DNA of 54,118 nt from assembly GCA_032718475.1 (NCBI GenBank), contig JAUCBJ010008477.1, positions 1 to 54,118 on the forward strand, written 5' to 3'. Below the pieces are notes generated by a model, which was given only the letters and a program-made list of their open reading frames with translations, ran no database searches and was not told where the DNA came from. The position numbers and the translations under genes were made by a program. The stretch comes from Nemertoderma westbladi. Its lineage: Eukaryota; Xenacoelomorpha; Nemertodermatida; Nemertodermatidae. This document shows, in pieces, positions 22,494 through 33,047 of this stretch. Every line of letters starts with the position of its first letter. Positions within the stretch are counted from its first letter, which is position 1.

Positions 22494-22524
22494 TTTACTT
22501 TTTTTCGCCGGGAAAAAAAGTAAA
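22494..22524. repeat. Perfect 13-bp inverted repeat in an A/T-tract region
   Basis: TTTACTTTTTTTC and its exact reverse complement flank GCCGG. Related AAAAAAGTA/TACTTTTTT segments lie around 21950-22080 and 22545-22575, so the region may hold an old hairpin-rich MITE. I found no matching ends or target duplication. Confidence 0.7.
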
Positions 22525-22929
22525 ATCAATGCAATCCTATGGCTTACTTTTTTCCATAGGGAAAAAATGAAACTTTTTCTCCAGATTTTATGTGAATATA
22601 TGATATATGTAATGAAATACAGAAATACTGAAATAGCGAGCGAAATGCTGAAATGAGCTGATTTATTCTAAACTTTTCTGATATAAAATGCGCCTGTTAC
22701 CGGTAACTATATAAATAATTGAGGTCTTCTTTTCTTGCCTTTAAACAAATATTAATTATAATTATTAAAATATAAATATAATTATTAAAATACCTTGATG
22801 TGCAAGCTTGGGACGCAGGGGATTCGTGCCGTCTCTTCTCAGCAACCTTCTTCTTTGTTGATTTCGAAGCAGTAATGCGTGCTTTTTGCTAGTGAGGCAT
22901 TATCAGATTATACTCAGTATGTCATAACG

Positions 22930-24965
22930 GTCAATAAAAAATGATTTTATAATCCAGTAAACACAAAAGCAATATACTGATACTGCAGTACTGACATACA
23001 ATAATAAACATAAGGCTTTATGTTGTAGTAGATACCTACCAAGTAACACCTCCAATGGATTACAAATAATAAAATGGGAAAAGGTTTTAACCGTGTGTGA
23101 TATTTTCCCCTTAGTGGAAGACTGTATAACTGCAGAGTAGAGGTTAGCGTCCTCGCAAACATAACCTATAGTGCAGTAGGTCATAGCAGGAACTCTGTCG
23201 TATTAAAATGGAAGGTTTTAATTTCAGACATTTCGCCCCCTAGTGGCAGACTGCATAATTCTGCACTGGTTAGCGTCCTGAGAAATTGCAGATTGGTCAG
23301 AGTTTTCCACAAACACGCAGTCTATGGTGTAGTAGACCTCTGACAAGTATCAGCCTAAAAGCATTAGAAACAACGAAACGGGATAAGGTTTTCACTTTCA
23401 GACATTTCGCCCCTTAGCGGCCGAATGGAGAACTGCAGTTTGTTCGGAGTCTTACCTAGACACACACCCTATGGTGTACTACACATCTGGCAAGTGTCAG
23501 CCTGAAATCATATTAATAACGAATTGGGATAAGGTTTTCACTTTCAGACATTTGGCCCCCAAGCGGTAGACTGGATAAATGCAGACTGGTTCTAGCTTCT
23601 CCCCAAACACACAGTCTATGGTGTAGTAGACCTCTGCCAAGTTTCAGCAAAAAAGCATTATAAACAATTAAATGCATAAAAGTTTTCACTTTCAGACATT
23701 GCGCCCCCTAGCGGCAGACAGAGCTATTGCAGATTGGTCTTAGTTCTCCACAAACACACAGTCTTTGATGTAGTAGACCTCTGACAAGTATCAGCCTAAA
23801 AACATTATAAACATCAAAATGGGATAAGGTTTTCACGTTCAGACATTTCGCCCCCTAGCGGCCGAATAGAGAACTGCAGGTTGTTCGGCGTCCTCTTCAG
23901 ACACACAGCCTATGGTGTAATACACATCTGCCAAGTGTCAGCCTAAAAGCATTATTAATAACGAAATGGTATAAGGTTTTCACTTTCAGACATTTGGCCA
24001 CCTAGTGGCAGACAGAGGAATTGCAGATTGGTCAGAGTTCTCCACAAACACGCAGCCTATGGTGTAGTAGACCTCTGCCAAGTACCAGCCTATAAGAATT
24101 ATAAACAACGAAATGGGATAAGGTTTTCACTTTCAGATATTTCGCCCCTTAGTGGCCGAATGGAGAACTGCAGGTAGTTGGGCGTCCTCAACAGACACAC
24201 ACCATATGGTGTAATACACATCTGCCCAGTGTCAGCCTAAAAGCATTATTAATAACGAAATGGGATAAGGTTTTCATTTTCAGACATTTGGCCCCCTAGT
24301 GGCAAACAGAGGAATTGCAGATTGGTCAGAGTTCTCCACAAACACGCAGTCTATGGTGTAGTAGACCTCTGCCAAGTATCAGCCTAAAAGCATTATAAAC
24401 AACGAAATGGGATAAGGATTGCACTTTCAGATATTTCGCCCCCTAGCGGCCGAATGGAGAACTGCAGGTAGTTGGGCGTCCTCCACAGACACACAACATA
24501 TGGTGTAATACACATCTGCCAAGTGTCAGCCTAAAAGCATTATTAATAACGAAATGGGATAAGGTTTTCACTTTCAGACATTTGGCCCCCTAGCGGTAGA
24601 CTGGAGAAATGCAGACTGATTCTAGCTCCTCCCCAAACACGCTGTATTGTGTAGTAGACCTCTGCCAAGTATATCAGCAAAAAAGCATTATAAACAAAGA
24701 AATGGGATAAGGTTTTCACTTTCAGATATTTCTCCCCCTAGCGGCAGACTGGCGAATTGCAGGTTGGTCAGCATCCTCCCCAAACACACAGCCTATGGTG
24801 TAGAAGACCTCTGCCATGTATCAGCTAAAAGGCTTTAATAATAACGAAATGGGAGATGTTTTCAGTTTCGGATATTTCGCCCCCTAGCGGCAGACTGGAG
24901 AACTGCAGATTGATCAGTGTCCTCCCAAACACAGTCTATGGTCGGGAACAAATCTGCAAAGTATC
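22930..24965 (+). repeat. Satellite array, unit about 147 bp
   Basis: About 13 units share TTTTCACTTTCAGACATTT, a CGCCCCCTAGYGGC core, TGCAGATTGGTCAG and a CACAGYCTATGGTGTAGTAGACCTCTGCCAAGT block. From the fourth core onward cores fall near 23553, 23701, 23850, 23996, 24143, 24289, 24437, 24583, 24732 and 24878, spacings of 146-149 bp. After the core, three sequence types appear: A (GGCCGAATGG), B (GGCAGACAGAGG) and C (GGTAGACTGG). From core 3 to core 12 the order is A C B A B A B A C B, a higher-order pattern. No coding potential. Confidence 0.93.
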
Positions 24966-25210
24966 ATTTAGAACAGATTAAGTTTGGTATCAAAAAGTAG
25001 CATAATAGTCGATACCCAACGTGTCGAGTGACAGAATGAACTGCTAGGCCTGCCGCGCTACCGGTACCGAATTCACGAAATTCGCATTCACGCAAACGAA
25101 CGCGTAAAATAAGACTCGAGATAGCGACAGTGCACGTGCTCGTGACGAGAGCTTTCGTTCGATGTATCGCGAGCTCCGATTGGTGCTTGTGTGTAGAAAC
25201 GTATAGCTTG
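24966..25210. other. Unique spacer between satellite and GACA array
   Basis: No gene and no satellite unit. The sequence is mixed, with a CCGGTACCG patch near 25060 and CGAGA words. It separates the two repeat types. Confidence 0.6.
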
Positions 25211-25487
<277 letters not shown>

Positions 25488-25503
25488 ATATTTATATATA
25501 TAG

Positions 25504-25543
25504 ACTAGAAAGCCAGTGGCCCTTCGGGCCACGGCTTTCTAGT
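25504..25543. repeat. Hairpin next to the GACA array
   Basis: The left arm ACTAGAAAGCCAGTGGCCC and the right arm GGGCCACGGCTTTCTAGT pair across a TTC loop with one single-base bulge. It follows the GACA tract after a short TATATA stretch. The pairing GC-rich centre (GGCCCTTCGGGCC) would be stable as RNA. It may be the end of a dispersed element whose tail is the GACA tract. Confidence 0.88.
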
Positions 25544-25619
25544 TCACAAGCCTATTCACCATTCTAAACATTAATTAATTAATTAACTTAACAAAACTTC
25601 ATATGATTGAGAGTGTTCT

Positions 25620-26330
25620 CTCAAACAAAAGGACTGATGCTGTTTTACTTTTCAGATATCTACACTGGTCGACGTCCTTCACATAGATGCAGCCTTATGA
25701 TGTAGTACAGTAGACCTCTGACAATTATCAGCGTAAAAGCATTTTTAATAAATAAATGTGAGAATGTTTTTACTTTTCAGATTCAGATATTTCGCACCCT
25801 AGCAGTAGACTGGAAATCCGCAGACTGGTTAGCGTCCTCCCCATACAAACAGTCTATGGTCAAGCATGCCTTTCCCAAGTATAAGCAAAAAAGCATTAGA
25901 AACAACGAAATGGGAGAAGGATTTCACTTGAGACATTTCAACCTCTAGCGGTAGACTGAGAAATTGCCCTCTAGCGGCTGACTGTGGAACTGTAGACGAC
26001 TCTACGACTCTGCAAAGATATAGTCTATGCTGTAGAGATGCCTACCAAGTTTCAGTCTAAAAGGATTGTAAATAACAAAGTTGGAGAATATGTTAACTTT
26101 CAGACATTTCACCCTCTAGCGGTAGACTGGGGAACTGTATAGGACTCTGCAACTCCGTAAAGATACAGCCTATGCTGTAGTAGATAACTGCCAAGTTTCA
26201 GCTCAAAAGGATTAAAAAGAACCAAATGGGATGAGGTTTTCACTATCCGACAATTCGCCCTCTAGCAGCTGACTGTGGAACTGTAGACGACTCTGCAAAG
26301 ATATAGTCTATGCTGTAGTAGATGCCTGTG
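25620..26330 (+). repeat. Diverged satellite units on the far side of the GACA block
   Basis: Five further core words lie near 25794, 25938, 25975, 26108 and 26258, in the same orientation as the main array but with CCCTCTAGCGG replacing CCCCCTAGCGG in most. They are more diverged than the main array and one spacing is only about 37 bp. This is probably the older edge of the same satellite. Confidence 0.82.
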
Positions 26331-27060
26331 ACGGGATCCGAGAGGATCCCGGTTTATCCGGTGTTGTTTTCGTACGCGTCAGGCTGCACCGTGTGGTTGG
26401 AAAAGAGTTTGTTGCTGTTGTTCTGATATTGTTAACCAATGACTGGTATAATATAATAGCACGGAGAAATAGATGTAAAGACTGAATACTGCTGTATAGA
26501 TACCGGTAGTGGTGGTGATGGCGGTGACGGTCTTAACTGTCACCGTACTGCCGAGACTGTACTGGATAAACTACAGAGTAAACTGAATGTTATGGGCACC
26601 GACCGGTAATATATATTGCACGGTTGGCCGCATTACACTACTCAGCCGATGCCTGCCCCCCATTGGCTAGTAACCTACTTCACACCCTCTGCCCTGCGGG
26701 GGTGTTCCCCCCCCCCCCGCTGCTGTTACTTTCCTCTCTCTCAGGGGTGTAACCTCTGACCCCCATTGTGTGTATGTCCTCTTGGGGCCTATTGTCCCCG
26801 GTTTATTGGGGTGATACAAGGTTGATTGGTAATCAACCTTGTAGTTCCAATATTGCTTAACACCAACTTTATGGGGTTTAGTGTGGCGGAATTGAATACG
26901 CTCACACTCCCCCCCATGCTATCTTCCCGGTGAGAAGATAGCATCCACCTATAGTGCGCTACAATTCCGCTGGAACTCGATCTACTATCGGTATCGGGTG
27001 TGGGGTGGAGTTATCTTCTTGGAGTCGGCTTTCCAGGCCGCTCCCTATGGGTATGATAAC
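26331..27060. other. Gene-free region with three perfect hairpins
   Basis: No ORF stands out. Perfect inverted repeats lie at 26333-26350 (GGGATCC around GAGA), 26816-26842 (ACAAGGTTGATT around GGT) and 26916-26944 (ATGCTATCTTC around CCGGTGA). A run of 12 C lies at 26707-26718. TGTGACGGGATCC at the left could be an LTR start, but I could not find a matching end. Confidence 0.6.
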
Positions 27061-27717
27061 GCTACCCATCTGACGTCTCGTGTTGAGCCAATTGTGGACT
27101 CTCACACAATTTTAAAAGCTCTCCACTCTAACTCTAGCCTTTCACTCTAACCTCCCACTCTTACACTCTCCCCACACCTGAATCGCACTCTAACTTCTCT
27201 CCATACTCCTCTCTACTTTCTACCACTCCCTAAGGCCCTAATCTCTAATGCTACCCCTGTGCTATCATACTATCTACCTACTACTTACTTGCTAACTATC
27301 TAACTCTCTACTAACTCTCCGACTCTAACTAGCTCTACTAAGTCTAACTAACTCCTACTAACTCTCTACTTCTACTAACTCTCTCTAACTCTTACCAACT
27401 CTTCTAACTACGTGGTGCTTAGGGTGCCCACAACCCCTCTACTACTAACTCTAACTAAAACCCTCTAAATCTCGACTAACTCTAACTCTACTTAGTCTAC
27501 TCCTTTCTACTCCCTACGTGGCGCTTGCGGTGCCCACAACCACTTTGCTTACTACTAACTTCCGTCTACGTGGCGCTTGCGGTGCCCACAACCACTCTAC
27601 TATCTGGCACCCTATGTGCCCGTCTCTACTACTCTACTGCCTGGCACCCCATGTGCCCTCTCTACTACTCTACTACCTCTAACTCTCTAACTCTACTACC
27701 TCTAACTCTCTAACTCT
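27061..27717 (+). repeat. CTAACT/CTACT-rich array, left of the RLE element
   Basis: A C/T/A-only low-complexity array built from CTAACTCTCTAACTCTACTA-like words. It is punctuated by CTACGTGGCGCTTGCGGTG plus CCCACAACC at 27518 and 27565 (a variant at 27412) and by CTGGCACCCCATGTGCCC-type blocks near 27603 and 27642. The same two blocks recur on the right of the inserted element (32178-32900), so the two sides were one array. Confidence 0.9.
27704..27717. repeat. Target-site duplication of the RLE element, left copy
   Basis: AACTCTCTAACTCT lies directly outside the poly(A) end and is repeated exactly at 32178-32191. Because the surrounding array is built of similar words, the true length could be slightly different. 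Confidence 0.8.
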
Positions 27718-27877
27718 TTTTTTTTTATATGTCAATTTAATAAAGCAAAATGCCAACAAATATATACTACACGATACATTTAGCATTTACGGGGGAAATT
27801 CAAACTATTTTTAATATTATTAATTAATCCTGTCCGTCGCAGCAGTCTGTCAGTGGTAACTGAACTACCCAACTGAA

Positions 27878-29482
27878 CTACCCAGCAACCCCGCAGTCCG
27901 TATCCGCGTTCGCCAGCCGTATGGAGGTGTCCAATATCGCGTGGTGAACTGGCCGCTTGGATGCGGAACGCGCGCCGCGAAGACACATCAGACTGGACCG
28001 CAGAAGCGCAAAACTAATTTGTCTCCGGATCCAGGAAACACAGTCGGAGTACCGGATTTCACGGCGGTCCGACAGCTTGTATGCCAGCCGTTTCACAAAC
28101 TGGCGCATTGCCGTAGCCATCCCACCGAATGCAGAAACGATGAGGGGCACAAATGTCGCCAGTTCTACCTCGCGAATCCGGTCTTCGTACTTGAGGCGTT
28201 TGCGTGCCTCGTGGTGCGAGTGCGCTGCTTCCAACGACATCGCCGCGTTCGTTTCCGATAAGGGGTTGAACACGGAGACATCCAGGAAGACTTTCTCGTA
28301 CCGGTTTCCCCAAAAACCGCTGACTGAGACGTCGAGCCTGGCCTGTTGGTCGGTAGACGTGGTCCGGTGCCGGAACGACTCGCCTGTCAAGGGCTGCAGC
28401 ATTGGCTCTATGGCTACGTTGTTAGCCACCTCGGTTAACGCGTTGGCAATGAAGTCTCGAATCTCGTTATGTCTGATAGAGGGAAATCCTCCAGTAGGAC
28501 ACGACAGGACGTGGGTGGGTGAAAATCGCGACCCACAGACACAACGAGCGGGGAGAGACTTCGGCTGCCAACAGTACCGCAGACACAATGCATCTCGGAA
28601 TTCCTCTTTCGACAGGTGAGTGTTATGTATAGTAACCGGTTTAGTATTCAGCCAGGTTGACGCCCCCTTTTCTGAAACTAATTCCCTTAGTTTTTGTTGG
28701 GTTAGCGGCAGGTCTCCGTTACAAACTGCGATTTTATTTTTTGTTTGCAGGCCAGCCTGTACCTTTACACGATTGGCGGCGAGTAGCTGTTCCTTCCTGA
28801 CGTCTGCCATATCACCAGAGGAAGCGCCATTCAGTGGCTCACAAACCAACCTGGAATGGTCATACTGAGTGGCCAGATCGGACGGAACTGGGATTCCCAT
28901 CCCCCCAGCACGGACTGGGAGGGAGAGCAGCTGTCGTTCCTCCGTGGTCAACGCCGGCCGGTCAACTATCCGACAGAGAGCGGCCGTCACCGATTTCTCG
29001 AGTTTATCGAACTGCTCGACGGCGCCTGGTATAACCCGAGCGAGAAACCGCCATCTGCACGACAGTCCGAAAGCTAGACCCGCGTACGCGCAATGAGGGT
29101 CCATCATGGAGATATCAGCGAGTCGATCCACCTCCTCCGCGAACTCATCTACCTTGGAAAGTATAAACTCCTCCTGGAACTCCTTTGAACCAATCACCCC
29201 CCCAAGAAGCTTGCTGCCAACCGAGTCTATGACGATGTCCATGCCGGCAAAGAGTAATTCAGCCTCACCGAGCTTGTCAGGTTTCACCGTCAACCGACAT
29301 TTCGAGGGGAAATATCCGTATAGAGGACCCCTCCTCACAGCAACATCCCAAAACTTCCGCAATTCAACTAGAGAACCCGCCGCATTTCCATCATCTGCAA
29401 ACCATTTCTGGTTCACAGTACACGCCGTCTCGAGTTCGTCTACGAATGGAGTTAAACCGGAGGCGAACATCGGCATCGCCAC
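27878..29482 (-). pseudogene. RLE retrotransposon polyprotein, C-terminal half (RT palm to endonuclease)
   Basis: The frame includes the conserved block just before the catalytic loop, then WFADDGNAAG (RT motif C, intact Asp-Asp), a thumb-like region, a CCHC-type knuckle (CVCGSRFSPTHVLSC, about residues 317-331) and an endonuclease-like block: RLD, 16 residues, then D in FLDVSVFNP (about residues 383-410). The knuckle followed by D-x-D is the known layout of R2-like restriction-like endonucleases. The end is basic (MCLRGARSASKRP), plausible for nucleic-acid contact. It is out of frame with the N-terminal half. The split lies near 29500 between RT motifs A and C, next to an 18-bp tandem duplication. 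Assembly error is possible but would need both features. Confidence 0.85.
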
Positions 29483-29522
29483 CGGATCCCCTTGAGTGGA
29501 ACCTTCCGAGGAGAAAATAGAC

Positions 29523-32147
29523 TCACCTCGATGGCTCCGATCGGTTCGATGGCTCCGCGTAGCAATTTACAACGATTGTGTGCAGCGATGGGCAGACAAG
29601 GCTAATGTTGTGTGTGGCGGCCTCCCGATTAAGAACATTGAATGCATTAGTTGCATCAATTTGGAGTATCGCCTCACATTCTTCCTCGGCGAATGCGTCA
29701 TTAAGGCTGTGTATGGCGAATTCAATACCAGATTTCTGTCCCATACAGAGCTGGGTGGATCCGCCTACGGACTGAAGGTCCCCACTAATGCTGAACATCG
29801 CCGCCTTCCCAATTACCCGCCGTAATACCTCCCCAATGCCGATGGGCCGAACCCCCAGACACTTATCCAACGCGAGAAGACGTGCGGAAAGGTAAGATGA
29901 CAACACCCCCCTCGGTACAATCTCCTGTGCGATCCGCTTCGCCATGTCTGCAACGCTGTTGGAGAGATCCATGGAGTAGTTTCTAAACTTCGTCAGCAGG
30001 TGTTTCCACCCCTGTACATCAAGGCCCGAGGGGCCTGCCGCGTTTCCTTTCATTCGGAGGAGACAGGAAAGAATCAGCTGGCCGTCGATACGTTCAAACA
30101 CCACCCTGTGGTGCTCTGGTGCGCGATCGAATTCTGTAAGCAGGACGGAACTATCTGCCAGAGTAGCTACGGGATGTTTTTCTAACAGAACATCGCGAAC
30201 TACCTTCGTTTTACCATCCTTGTCAACGAATGAATCGTCGAGTTTCATTGGAGTACCTCGGTTGATCTGACTGAGGCATCGAGTAGTGGCTGACACATTT
30301 CCAGTCAACATATGCCGAACGAAAGCTTTTCTCGTAGCTTCAGTTTGGGATTCCGGTTGTCTAGGTGGTCTCGGGAGATGTCCCTGTATTGCGCTAGCTT
30401 CTGCCATCAAATCAGTGAAACGCGCATTTCTCCAATCATTTAAGCGGCGTTCCAGAACTTTTCGATGAGTTGCCGTGTTTGACGATCGGCTAGGTTTCTG
30501 TAGGAGCAACGCAGGCAGACACATCAACGCTGTTAACGCAGCCTCCTGTAAAGGGGACCCCGTTGTAAACAAGTTCACAAGACGTGTCATCTCCGCTACT
30601 AGTTGTCTACCAACCGCCCCCTGAGGCACCAGAAACAAATTGGATCGCCAGTGAACTATTTTCTTATAGACGAGATCTAAAGGCGTCAAAATATCCACCA
30701 GTGGAAGCTTTAGCTCAAACCATACATGGGTCCCTTTAGACGGTGTGGCGCCAGTACGGGGTCCGGTAGGCGGTGTGGCGCCGGTACGCGGTCTCATAGA
30801 CGAAATGGCACCATTCTGGGGTCCGGTAAATGGTGTGGCGCCGGTCTGGGATCCCGTAGACGGTGTGGCGCCGGTCTGGGATCCGGTAAGCGGTGTGGCA
30901 CCAGTACGAGATCCGGTAGGCGGTATGGCGCCAGTACGAGGTCCGGTAGGCGGTATGGCACCGGTCTGGGATCCGGTTGACGGTGTGGCGCTGGTCAGGG
31001 ATCCGGTAGACGGTGTGGCGCCGGTCTGGGATCCGGTAGACGGTGTGGCGCCGGTACGAGGTCCAGTAGGCGGTGTGGCGCCGGTCTGGGGTCCGGTAGA
31101 CATATTGGTGCCTGTCTGGGGTCTGGTAGACAACGTGGCGTCGGTCTGGGGTCCAGTAGACGATGTGGCACCGGTCTGGGGTCCGGTAGACACATTGGCG
31201 CCGGTCTGGGGTCCGGTAGACAACGTGGCGTCGGTGTGGGGTCCGGTAGACATATTGGCGTCGGTCTGGGATCCGGTAGACATATTGGAGTCGGAATGGG
31301 ATCCGATAGCCAATGTGGCGTCGGTAAGGGGTCCGGTAGACAGCGTGGCGTCGATACGGGGTCCAGTAGACAGCGTGGCGTCGGTACGTGGTCTGGTAGA
31401 CAGCGTGGCGTCGGTACGGGGTCCGGTAGACAGCGTGGCGTCGGTACGGGGTCCGGTAGACAGCGTGGCGTCGGTATGGGGTCCGGTAGACAGCGTGGCG
31501 TCGGTATGGGGTTCGGTAGACAGCGTGGCGTCGGTACGGGATCCGGTAGACAGCGTGGCGTCGGTACGGGATCCGGTAGACAGCGAGGCGTCGGTACGGG
31601 GTACGGTAGACTGCGTGGCGTCGGTATGGGGTCGGGTAGACAGCGTGGCGTCGGTATGGGGTCCGGTAGACAGCTTGGCGTCGGTATGGTGTCCGGTAGA
31701 CAGCGTGGCGTCGGTACGGGGTCCGGTAGACAGCGTGGCGTCAGTACGGGGTCCGGTAGACAGCGTGGCGTCGGTATGGGGTCCGGTAGACAGCGTGGCT
31801 ACTGTAAACGTTGGCGTCGCGAAAATAAGCGACACTGTGGATGGCGACCCACACAGTGACGTGAGTGGAGAAACAAAGGGAGGGGTATCCACCAGAGTGT
31901 CGTCCTCATTGATCAACGTATTATCCCCATCATCCGTATTCGGAGCCGCTGGTTGAGAAAGAAACGCCGGCTTCAGCAAACTGACTAAGTTCTGTATGGG
32001 AAACGGCTGTGACGATGAAACCCCCTCATTTTCGCATAAGCCCTTCTTACCCGGTGCGCAGTTGAAGCAACGGCGACCCTCCTTTACGCACAAACAGTTT
32101 TTACACCGCCTAGTGCCCGCCTTAACGTTGCAGGCGCAGCAAGGCAT
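29523..32147 (-). pseudogene. RLE retrotransposon polyprotein, N-terminal half (Cys-rich, repeats, RT fingers)
   Basis: Starts at ATG 32147. Residues 3-38 hold nine Cys (MPCCACNVKAG, then CKNCLCVKEGRRCFNC), perhaps a zinc-binding module. Residues about 116-474 are roughly 36 copies of a 10-residue repeat (ATLSTGPRTD-like). The RT follows: AGPSGLDVQGWKHLL, then DKCLGVRPIGIGEVLRRVIG and motif A LQIDATNAFNVLNREA with its catalytic Asp. The frame ends at 29523, shortly after motif A, before the catalytic loop, which lies in the next frame. The loss of the joined frame makes this copy a pseudogene unless the break is an artefact. The repeat makes the N-terminus far longer than in typical R2-like proteins. 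Confidence 0.87.
30726..31800 (-). repeat. 30-bp tandem repeat coding a 10-residue repeat
   Basis: About 36 copies of GGTCCGGTAGACAGCGTGGC followed by GTCGGTACGG (plus strand). The right half is nearly uniform (SVASVRGPVD cycle on plus, TLSTGPRTDA on minus); the left half has drifted to GVAPV-like words. All copies are in phase, so the minus frame stays open, as does the plus frame. Drift towards one end suggests repeated unequal exchange at the other. Confidence 0.95.
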
Positions 32148-32177
32148 TCCTTACTGTCTAAAATACAAGTGTCGGCA

Positions 32178-32900
32178 AACTCTCTAACTCTACTACCTGG
32201 CACCATATGTGCCCATCTCTACTATTCTACTCTATCTACATCTTACCCCCTTTACATCTCCTCGCCTGCACGTGACGCTCTGAGTGCCGGCAGAGTGGGT
32301 ACGTTAATCATGTGAACTACTACTAACTCGTACTAACTCTACTAACTCGTACTAACTCTACTAACTCTCTACTAACTCAACTAACTCTTCTACTAACTCT
32401 TACCAACTCTACTAACTCTCTACTAACTAACTAACTCTACTACTAACTTCTTGTGCCCGGCACCTCTTGTGCCCGGCACCCACCCTATTTAACATACCCT
32501 GCTCTTACATCAAACACGTCATCATGCCCGTGCCCCACTTAGTTCAACGCATCCCCTGTACCGTGGCGCTTCCAGTGCCCACAACCTTTCTACCACTACT
32601 TCCATCTACGTGGCGCTTCCGGTGCCCACAACCTCTCTACTACTAACTCTACTCTGCTAACTCTCTACTTCCTCTAACTCTACGTGGCGATTGCGGTGCC
32701 CACAACCACTCTACTACTACCTCTACTCGGTACTACGCACCCTCTACTAACTAACTAGCCTCTCTAACAAACTAGCGGTACCACGTACCGTCTTACTAAC
32801 TAACTAACCTCTCTAACTAACGGTACTACGTACCCTCTTACTGCTTCTAACTTAACTAGCTATCTACTTACTAACTACTACTTACTTTCTGACCTTCTGA
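32178..32900 (+). repeat. CTAACT/CTACT-rich array, right of the RLE element
   Basis: Continues the left array: CTACTAACTCTACTAACTCG words, CTACGTGGCGCTTCCGGTG plus CCCACAACC at 32606, a related block at 32679, and CACCATATGTGCCC at 32201. The first 14 bases (32178-32191) are the right copy of the target duplication. Confidence 0.9.
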
Positions 32901-33047
32901 CTTTCTATTTATTTTATTATTTAATTATTTTTATTATTTTCGTTTTAATTAAATAATTATTTTTGCGTGGGAAGGGCGTCTCACCCTCATTCCCAACTCC
33001 CTCAGTCCAAAACATTGGACGACTAAAACTCTAAGGTGCCCCTTCTT

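Larger units (their letters stand above)
18999..22929. other. AT-rich intergenic stretch without convincing genes
   Basis: I see no gene I would defend in these 3.9 kb. Notable contents: a CCCCCCCCCATCCCCCC patch near 19650; 20400-20560 dense in ACCGGT/GGTACC words; 20870-21075 with a GGCCGAGTTATTAACG segment followed by three GACAGAAC-like units, reminiscent of dispersed repeat families in marine invertebrates; a palindrome at 21181-21202; and several T-tract/A-tract inverted pairs between 21950 and 22570. A similar GGCTCGCCCC word occurs inverted near 47000. Confidence 0.6.
27718..32177 (-). mobile_element. RLE-type non-LTR retrotransposon, full length but frameshifted
   Basis: About 4.46 kb with a 5' leader of only about 30 bp, one interrupted coding region and a 3' tail ending in poly(A) (27717-27726). 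A 14-bp direct repeat flanks it. It combines a Cys-rich N-terminus, a reverse transcriptase and a C-terminal CCHC plus restriction-like endonuclease, the order of early-branching non-LTR clades (R2, R4/Dong, NeSL, CRE and relatives). I cannot place it in one clade by eye. Confidence 0.88.

Noticed and set aside
26331-27120. LTR starting at TGTGACGGG
   Set aside because: No matching second copy, no CA end with a target duplication, and no primer site could be found.
30745-31956. 403-codon plus-strand frame opposite the RLE protein repeat
   Set aside because: It is a shadow of the in-phase 30-bp repeat; the minus frame is continuous with recognisable RT domains, the plus frame is not.
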